Assembly (NCBI GenBank): GCA_047602575.1
Contig: JASGGY010000008.1
Coordinates: 62,001-126,000, forward strand
DNA: 64,000 nucleotides
Source: UBA1366 sp047602575
Lineage (GTDB): Bacteria; Bacillota; Clostridia; Oscillospirales; Ruminococcaceae
Direction of reading: 5' to 3'
A program made the position numbers and the translations under genes. Of this stretch, positions 58,933 to 64,000 are shown piece after piece. Each line of letters starts with the position of its first letter. The first letter of the stretch is position 1. Below the pieces are notes generated by a model that ran no database searches, was not told the origin of the DNA, and worked only from the letters and a program-made list of their open reading frames with translations.

Positions 58933-60806
58933 ACGCCCCCCTCCGCTGCAAGCCAGATCAGTAATACCGACACGTCCGCCGGATTCACGCCGGAAATCCG
59001 GCTCGCTTGTCCGATGCTCAGCGGTCGGATTTTGTTCAGCTTTTCCGCCGCCTCCAGCCGCAAGCCCCGCACCGCCGTGTAATCCACGTCCGTGGGCAGC
59101 CGCTTCTTTTCAAGCTTGCGCATACTTTCCACTTGCTCAAGTGCGATGGCAATGTAGCCCTCATATTTCACCGTCAGCTCCACCTGCTCACGCACCTCCG
59201 GCGGTAAATCTGGTGCGCCCGCATCAAATTCCGCCAGTCCGTCATAGGAAACCGCCGGTCGCCTTAAAAGCTGCGCAAATTTAATCCCTGTCGCTAAAAC
59301 TTCAGTGCCAACTTGCGCCAGATAACCGTTGAGCGCTGCGCTCGGTGCAAGGTTGACTTTCCGAATCCGCGCGATTTCCTGTTCAATCAGCGCCTTTTTT
59401 TGAAGCAATTTCTCGTACCGCTGCGTTGAAATCAACCCGATTTCAAAGCCCGTCGGTGTCAGTCGTAAATCCGCGTTGTCCTGCCGCAGCAAAAGCCTGT
59501 ACTCGCTGCGAGAGGTCAGCATCCGGTAGGGGTCGGTGCAGCCCTTTGTCACAAGGTCGTCAATCAGCGTGCCGATGTACGACGACGCGCGGTCAAGCAC
59601 CAGCGGCGCAAGCCCCTTCATCGCCCGCGCGCAATTGATACCCGCCACAAGTCCTTGCGCGGCGGCTTCCTCGTAACCCGACGTGCCGTTAAACTGCCCG
59701 GCGCCGTACAAGCCCCGCACCGCCTTGGTTTCTAAGCTCGGGAAGAGCTGCGTCGGGTCGCAGCAATCGTATTCGATCGCGTATGCGCCGCGCATGATTT
59801 CCACCCGCTCAAGCCCCTCGATCGTGCGCAGGAACTTCAGCTGCACATCCTCCGGCAGGGAGCTTGACATACCCTGCAAATAAAATTCATCCGTGTCAAG
59901 CCCCATCGGCTCAACAAAAATCTGGTGACGCAGCTTGTCCGGAAACCGGATGACTTTGTCCTCAATCGACGGGCAATACCGCGGGCCGACTCCTTCGATT
60001 CGACCGGAATAAAGCGGGGAGCGGTGAATGTTTTCGCGGATGACGCGATGGGTTTCCTCATTGGTATAGGCGATGTAACAGCGCACCTGATTCTGCGGTT
60101 CGCCGGTTGTTTCGAAAGAAAACGGCACAATCGCATCATCGCCGTCCTGCGGTTCAAGCCGTGCGAAATCCACCGACCGTCTGTGAACGCGCGCTGGTGT
60201 GCCGGTTTTGAAGCGCCTGATGGCCACGCCTGCATCCCGCAGCGAATTTGACAGCGCATCCGCCGGCATCACCGCATCCGGACCGCCGGGATAGGAGCAT
60301 TCCCCCACATGGATCAGTCCCTTGAGGTAAGTTCCCGTGGCGATGACAACCGCCTTTGCGCCGAAGCAAGTACCGAGTTTCGTCCTGACACCGCAAACAG
60401 CGCCGTTTTCAGTCAGAAGCTCTGTAACTTCCGCCTGCCGGATGAACAGGTTCTCCTGTGCCTCCAGCACTTTTTTCATGTAACTATGATACCGCACCCG
60501 ATCCGCCTGCACGCGCAGGCTATGCACAGCCGGGCCTTTTCCGCGGTTGAGCATCCGGCTCTGGAGGAACGTTGCGTCCGCCGCTTTTCCCATCTCGCCG
60601 CCCAGCGCGTCAATTTCCCGCACCAGATGCCCCTTCGCCGTTCCGCCGACAGAGGGGTTGCAGGGCATATTCGCGATCCCGTCAAGCGTCAGCGTAAACA
60701 CCGCAGTCCGCGCGCCGAGCCGTGCCGAAGCCAGCGCGCACTCGCATCCCGCGTGCCCAGCCCCCACAACGACCACATCGAACCGATCCAAAAAAGCTTC
60801 TTCCAT
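58929..60806 (-). CDS. mnmG: tRNA uridine-5-carboxymethylaminomethyl modification protein MnmG (GidA)
   Basis: A 625-residue FAD enzyme that works with MnmE on wobble U34 of tRNA. It has an N-terminal dinucleotide fold DVVVVGAGHAGCECALASAR, NPSVGGTAKGHLVREIDALG, ARVHRRSVDF, GPRYCPSIEDKVIRF and a C-terminal tRNA-binding end. Length is normal. It lies upstream of rsmG in one unit; mnmE is separated by 310 bases with a repeat and a parS site. Confidence 0.96.
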   Translation of the reverse strand: MEEAFLDRFDVVVVGAGHAGCECALASARLGARTAVFTLTLDGIANMPCNPSVGGTAKGHLVREIDALGGEMGKAADATFLQSRMLNRGKGPAVHSLRVQADRVRYHSYMKKVLEAQENLFIRQAEVTELLTENGAVCGVRTKLGTCFGAKAVVIATGTYLKGLIHVGECSYPGGPDAVMPADALSNSLRDAGVAIRRFKTGTPARVHRRSVDFARLEPQDGDDAIVPFSFETTGEPQNQVRCYIAYTNEETHRVIRENIHRSPLYSGRIEGVGPRYCPSIEDKVIRFPDKLRHQIFVEPMGLDTDEFYLQGMSSSLPEDVQLKFLRTIEGLERVEIMRGAYAIEYDCCDPTQLFPSLETKAVRGLYGAGQFNGTSGYEEAAAQGLVAGINCARAMKGLAPLVLDRASSYIGTLIDDLVTKGCTDPYRMLTSRSEYRLLLRQDNADLRLTPTGFEIGLISTQRYEKLLQKKALIEQEIARIRKVNLAPSAALNGYLAQVGTEVLATGIKFAQLLRRPAVSYDGLAEFDAGAPDLPPEVREQVELTVKYEGYIAIALEQVESMRKLEKKRLPTDVDYTAVRGLRLEAAEKLNKIRPLSIGQASRISGVNPADVSVLLIWLAAEGGV

Positions 60807-60885
60807 ATACGCTCCTTAAACTGTGATAAACGCTATGTCAGAGGGTTTCACCCGTGCTGCCGCGCACGGCAGCATCGACACCCTC

Positions 60886-60960
60886 CCACCAAAGGGGGCA
60901 TGCCCCCTTTGGAAACCCGTTGTTTTATGAATTTTACTTTGTTTTGCTTAACTAATTGTT
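60886..60960. repeat. dispersed palindromic element, partial copy E
   Basis: CCACCAAAGGGGGCATGCCC then CCTTTGGAAACCCGTTGTTT and an AT-rich tail matching copy C. It follows another hairpin, GCTGCCGCGCACGGCAGC (about 60857-60874). Confidence 0.75.
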
Positions 60961-61070
60961 ATTAGAGCCACTACTTGGTGATTCCATTCAGAAGCTCGAA
61001 AAACAAGCGTCTGCTTTATCTTAAGTCTGAGCAGTCGCTTTGCAGGTTTTACTTGTGTTGTTGACTAAAA

Positions 61071-61086
61071 TGTTTCACGTGAAACA
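61071..61086. promoter_or_regulatory. parS site 7
   Basis: TGTTTCACGTGAAACA, between mnmG and mnmE; the site nearest the predicted origin. Confidence 0.9.
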
Positions 61087-61118
61087 TTTTACCCGCTGAA
61101 CGCTGTGCAGAAAATTCC

Positions 61119-62489
61119 CTATTTCCCGACACAGAACTTCGCGAATACCTCGTCCACCACGCGGTCGGTTGCTTTTTCGCCGGTCAACTCCAGCAAGCAG
61201 TCCGCCGCACGGTCAAGCGCCACCGTTACCGCGTCCAGGGTTTCTCCGGCGGAAAGCGCCGCTCTTGCCGCGTCCAACAGTTCCAGCGCGCGTGTAAGGC
61301 ATTCGCGCTGCCGCTCGTTGGCGTAGAGGGTTTCGCCGCTCTGATAGGGGCGCACCGCAAGTACTTTCTTGATCGCTTCCTCGAGCGCTGCCTGACCGAC
61401 TTCTGTTTTGGCGGAAATTTCCACCACCGCGTCGGCGCAAGCGCTGATTTGCGCAAGCATCGCGTCGTCAAGCGCGCAGCCGAGGTCGGATTTGTTGATC
61501 AGCGCCACAACCCGCCGCCCTTTGAGCCGCGCAAGGAGCGCATAATCCTCGTTGTTCAGTGCCTGCGCGCCGTCGAACACCGCCAGCACAAGCGATGCCC
61601 GTTCAAGGCGCGCTTTTGCCATCGAAACGCCGATTTCCTCGACCGCATCGGCGGTTTCGCGCAGACCGGCGGTGTCGGAGAGCCGGAGCAGAATCCCGCC
61701 CACCATGGCTGACTCCTCGACCACATCGCGCGTCGTGCCGGGAATGTCCGTCACAATCGAGCGCGTGTAGCCCGTCAGCAGGTTCATCAACGTGGATTTC
61801 CCCACATTCGGGCGGCCGGCGATGACCGTATCCACGCCCTCGCGGTAAATCTTCCCGCTGTCCGCGTCGAGCAGAATGCCGCGCAGCGTCTGTGCGACCT
61901 CCACAAGCGTCACGGCAAGCGCATCCGGCTCGATTTCGGGAAGATCCTCCTCCGGAAAATCCACCCACGCCGCCAGCCCGCCCAGAATGCCGAGCAGCCT
62001 ATTGGTCTGCGTGCGGATGTTCCGGTAAAGCCTGCCCTCGCGCACGGCGTTCGCGCTGCCCAGCGCCTGCTCGTTCTGGGCGGTGATCACATCCATCACC
62101 GCCTCCGCCTGCGTCAGGGAAAGCTTGCCGTTTAACAGCGCGCGCTTGGTGAATTCGCCCGCCTGCGCAAGCTCCGCACCCGCCCTGCAGCACGCACGCA
62201 GAATGCGCCGCGCTGAGAACACGCCGCCGTGTACCGACAGCTCCGCGGTGTCCTCGCCGGTATAGCTGTGCGGCGCGCGGAACACCGTCAGAACCGCGTC
62301 GTCGAGCCGCTCGCCGTCCTCAGTCACCCTGCCGTAGCAGCAGGTGTAACCCGCCATTTCGGCGACGCATTTCCCGCCGAAGGGCTCGAACACGCTCGCC
62401 GCGACCCGGAGCGCGTCCGCACCGCTGATCCGGATCACCGCCAGTCCGCCCGCCGCCGCCGGCGTGGAAATCGCGCAGATTGTTCGCAT
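61119..62489 (-). CDS. mnmE: tRNA modification GTPase MnmE
   Basis: A 456-residue protein. The N-terminal domain (TICAISTPAAAGGLAVIRIS, GEFTKRALLNGKLSLTQAEA) is folate-binding, the GTPase domain holds GRPNVGKSTLMNLL, DIPGTTRD, DTAGLRET and NKSD, and the C-terminus ends FCVGK with the catalytic Cys. It acts with MnmG on U34 of certain tRNAs. All motifs intact. Confidence 0.96.
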   Translation of the reverse strand: MRTICAISTPAAAGGLAVIRISGADALRVAASVFEPFGGKCVAEMAGYTCCYGRVTEDGERLDDAVLTVFRAPHSYTGEDTAELSVHGGVFSARRILRACCRAGAELAQAGEFTKRALLNGKLSLTQAEAVMDVITAQNEQALGSANAVREGRLYRNIRTQTNRLLGILGGLAAWVDFPEEDLPEIEPDALAVTLVEVAQTLRGILLDADSGKIYREGVDTVIAGRPNVGKSTLMNLLTGYTRSIVTDIPGTTRDVVEESAMVGGILLRLSDTAGLRETADAVEEIGVSMAKARLERASLVLAVFDGAQALNNEDYALLARLKGRRVVALINKSDLGCALDDAMLAQISACADAVVEISAKTEVGQAALEEAIKKVLAVRPYQSGETLYANERQRECLTRALELLDAARAALSAGETLDAVTVALDRAADCLLELTGEKATDRVVDEVFAKFCVGK

Positions 62490-62524
62490 CCGATCACCTT
62501 ACCTTACTATTTTTCCGCTAAGAA

Positions 62525-62556
62525 AAAAGCCGTCCGCAGTGCGCGTCCGGCTTTGT
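62525..62556 (-). terminator. terminator between khpB and mnmE
   Basis: On the minus strand AAAGCCGGACGC / GCGGACGGCTTTTTT, loop about 5 nt. It should end or weaken transcripts coming from yidC-khpB. Confidence 0.7.
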
Positions 62557-62564
62557 TGCTTGCT

Positions 62565-63401
62565 CTAGAACTCGATTTTTGAGTATAATCCGGACGGAAG
62601 ATTGTCCTCTGGTTTAGGCTTTTTGTAATCCTTCTCGAAAGAGGTTTTGATGTCAAAGCTCTTGCGCGGGGTTTGTTCCCGCCGTTCGCCGCGCGGCTTG
62701 CCGCCCGGTCCGCCCTTGTTAAAGCCGCCGCCCTTGCCGCCTTTGTTGAAGCCGCCTGCACCGCGTTCCGGCCGCGGGGAAGTCGAGCTGATGATCACCT
62801 TGCGGTACGGCTCCTCGCCCACAGAACGGGACGAAACGCCCTCCAGCTCGGACACAGCCGCGTGGATGATCCGGCGCTCATACGGGTTCATCGGCTCAAG
62901 CGTCGAGCTTCTGCCGGTTTTCTTGACGCCGGCGGCGATTTTCTTCGCCAGCTCCTCAAGAACCGCCTTACGTCTTTCGCGGAAATTGCCGCAGTCGGTG
63001 GAAATTCGGAAATACTCCTTGTCGAGCCGATTCGCAATCAGCGACGCAAGATACTGCACCGCGTCAAGCAGCTCGCCCTTTTTCCCGATCAGCTCCTCCA
63101 GCCCGTCGCCGGACACGTTGAGCAGCACGCCGTTTTCGATGTCACTGGCGTCAATTTTCACGTTCTCCACGCCCATCGCCGTGAAAACGCCGATGATATA
63201 CTTCTGCGCAACCTTCGTCTTTGTTTCCTCATAGGTTGCCTCGACCCGTGCGTCGCCCTTTGTTTTGCCGAACAGCCCCTTCTTGGGTTCTTCCAGCACC
63301 ACAAACGAAATCTCATCCAAAGACGCGCCGAACTCCTCCGCGGCAAGCGCTTTTGCCTCCTCGACACTCTTTGCGGTCACAACCTTGCTGATTTTCGCCA
63401 T
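62565..63401 (-). CDS. khpB: RNA-binding protein KhpB (Jag)
   Basis: A 278-residue protein. Jag-N domain (residues 1-50, with KKGLFGKTKG), KH-II domain (about 75-155, GLEELIGKKGELLDAVQYLA) and R3H domain (about 158-215, LEPMNPYERRIIHAAV). It is followed by a glycine/arginine/lysine-rich tail (GGFNKGGKGGGFNKGGPGG) not usual in the family. In Firmicutes KhpB binds many RNAs with KhpA and affects cell elongation and division. It lies next to yidC, as is typical. Confidence 0.93.
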   Translation of the reverse strand: MAKISKVVTAKSVEEAKALAAEEFGASLDEISFVVLEEPKKGLFGKTKGDARVEATYEETKTKVAQKYIIGVFTAMGVENVKIDASDIENGVLLNVSGDGLEELIGKKGELLDAVQYLASLIANRLDKEYFRISTDCGNFRERRKAVLEELAKKIAAGVKKTGRSSTLEPMNPYERRIIHAAVSELEGVSSRSVGEEPYRKVIISSTSPRPERGAGGFNKGGKGGGFNKGGPGGKPRGERREQTPRKSFDIKTSFEKDYKKPKPEDNLPSGLYSKIEF

Positions 63402-63443
63402 ATACCATGCTCCCTTCTATTCAACGGCGCAATGCCGTGAGTG

Positions 63444-63457
63444 ATTTCCCGGGAATT
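63444..63457. promoter_or_regulatory. putative Noc-binding site
   Basis: ATTTCCCGGGAATT matches the known Noc site ATTTCCCGGGAAAT in 13 of 14 positions. It overlaps the yidC stop region, between yidC and khpB. Confidence 0.5.
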
Positions 63458-64000
63458 ACTCCTCGATATACTCTTCGCCGTATTTCTCAGCCATCCGCCT
63501 GCGCGCTTCGTTGAGGCGCTTCTTGTTTAATTCTTTCAGTTCGTTGCGGGAAAGCTTTGACTCGTCGATGTCCTCCGCTTCTTCTGCGGTATCTGCGTCC
63601 TCGCTGTCGGAACGGTTTTGTCCAAGGGCTTCCTTGCGCGCTTCAAGGGCTTTCTGCATAAAGGTCTGACGACCCTTGCGTTTTTCCTTATGACGCTCGA
63701 TATCGCGTGCTACCAGCTTGTCAACATACGCGGGGGTGTAAATCTTATTGACCAGAATTGTCTGTACCATCGCCAGCAGCGACGAGGTGATCCAGTAAAC
63801 GCTCAGTCCGATGGGGAAGTTGAAACCGATATAAAGCGAGAACAGCGGCATGATAAAGAACATGACCCGCATACTTTTCATCATCTGGGTGTTCTGACCG
63901 GTCTGGTTTTTCTTCATATAATGCATCGAAACCAGCGTAGTGAGCATCTGTGCGGCAAAGGTAATCAGCGGGAACAGAACCAGCACGGATTTCACCTTCG
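63456..64000 (-). CDS. yidC: membrane protein insertase YidC (SpoIIIJ), C-terminal part
   Basis: The reading frame is open to the window edge, so the N-terminus lies beyond 64000. The visible 181 residues include MKKNQTGQNTQMMKSMRVMF, then FNFPIGLSVYWITSSLLAMV, hallmark segments of the YidC/Oxa1 insertase, and a long charged tail (KEKRKGRQTFMQKALEARKE ... RRRMAEKYGEEYIEE) that can contact ribosomes. It inserts small membrane proteins. The usual next genes towards the origin are rnpA and rpmH. Confidence 0.93.
   Translation of the reverse strand, partial: KVKSVLVLFPLITFAAQMLTTLVSMHYMKKNQTGQNTQMMKSMRVMFFIMPLFSLYIGFNFPIGLSVYWITSSLLAMVQTILVNKIYTPAYVDKLVARDIERHKEKRKGRQTFMQKALEARKEALGQNRSDSEDADTAEEAEDIDESKLSRNELKELNKKRLNEARRRMAEKYGEEYIEE

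Noticed and set aside
1..64000. CRISPR arrays, rRNA and tRNA genes
   Set aside because: No spaced direct repeats of CRISPR type, no rRNA signatures and no tRNA cloverleaf other than the tmRNA end were seen by eye; a tRNAscan or CRISPR finder run would settle it.

Overview
The window looks like a chromosome piece from an anaerobic Clostridia-type Firmicute, most likely of the Ruminococcaceae/Oscillospiraceae kind (inference). The support is Gram-positive ribosome binding sites, consensus SigA-type promoters, a T-box leader, Firmicute gene order at the right end, and many secreted or membrane proteins with Thr/Ser-rich linkers. The right end has the order yidC - khpB(jag) - mnmE - mnmG - rsmG - noc - parA - parB, read leftwards. 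In Firmicutes this is the left arm next to oriC, so oriC/dnaA should lie just beyond position 64000.

Positions 1-9.9 kb are the late and accessory end of a siphovirus-like prophage: a distal tail gene (cut by the window), two small paralogous tail proteins, a tail-fibre-like gene, a heavily decayed fibre gene, a tail-associated protein, holin and endolysin. After the lysis genes come small accessory genes: an XRE repressor operon with a broken recent duplicate, a ParB-like protein, a ribbon-helix-helix (RHH) protein coupled to an AP2-domain protein, and unknown small proteins. Four copies of a palindromic operator with core AGACGNCT sit in the promoters of three of these transcripts. This compact regulon, with its conserved leader hairpins, is the best candidate for an undescribed system. 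The prophage abuts the 3' end of ssrA (tmRNA), a known phage integration site. No integrase is visible, so it is presumably at the far left end.

Positions 10-31 kb are chromosomal: ssrA, a gene with an in-frame stop, smpB, a HAD phosphatase, a sugar-phosphate transferase, aspartase, dUTPase, a polysaccharide deacetylase, a secreted-peptide plus two-permease plus ATPase cassette resembling lactococcin-972-type loci, a flavodoxin-like protein, a metallophosphoesterase, and a T-box-led operon GNAT - membrane protein - thrS. thrS carries two single-base insertions in this sequence. Next come an Ig-repeat lipoprotein, RNase Y and a Wzy/O-antigen-ligase-like protein.

Positions 31-50 kb hold cell-surface and signalling genes: an SH3-domain protein, a GH25 lysozyme with Fn3-like repeats, a GH5 glycosidase lipoprotein, Nudix and YfhO-type proteins, a J-domain-like membrane protein, a CAP-domain protein with a cysteine-rich repeat tail, a GGDEF/EAL protein, an ABC/FtsX pair and a chemoreceptor ending in eight 17-residue repeats. 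Intergenic spaces carry three dispersed repeat families: a roughly 0.33 kb palindromic element (two complete copies, three partial), a G-rich hairpin (three copies) and 7-bp-period arrays (three loci).

Positions 50-64 kb carry RidA, an XRE membrane regulator, a second GH25 lysozyme, serS, HAD and Nudix hydrolases, and the chromosome segregation and tRNA modification genes. Seven exact parS sites (TGTTTCACGTGAAACA) are spread over 50.7-61.1 kb, and one near-consensus Noc-binding site lies beside yidC. All coordinates and motif calls were read by eye. Family names come from recognised motifs, not from database searches.
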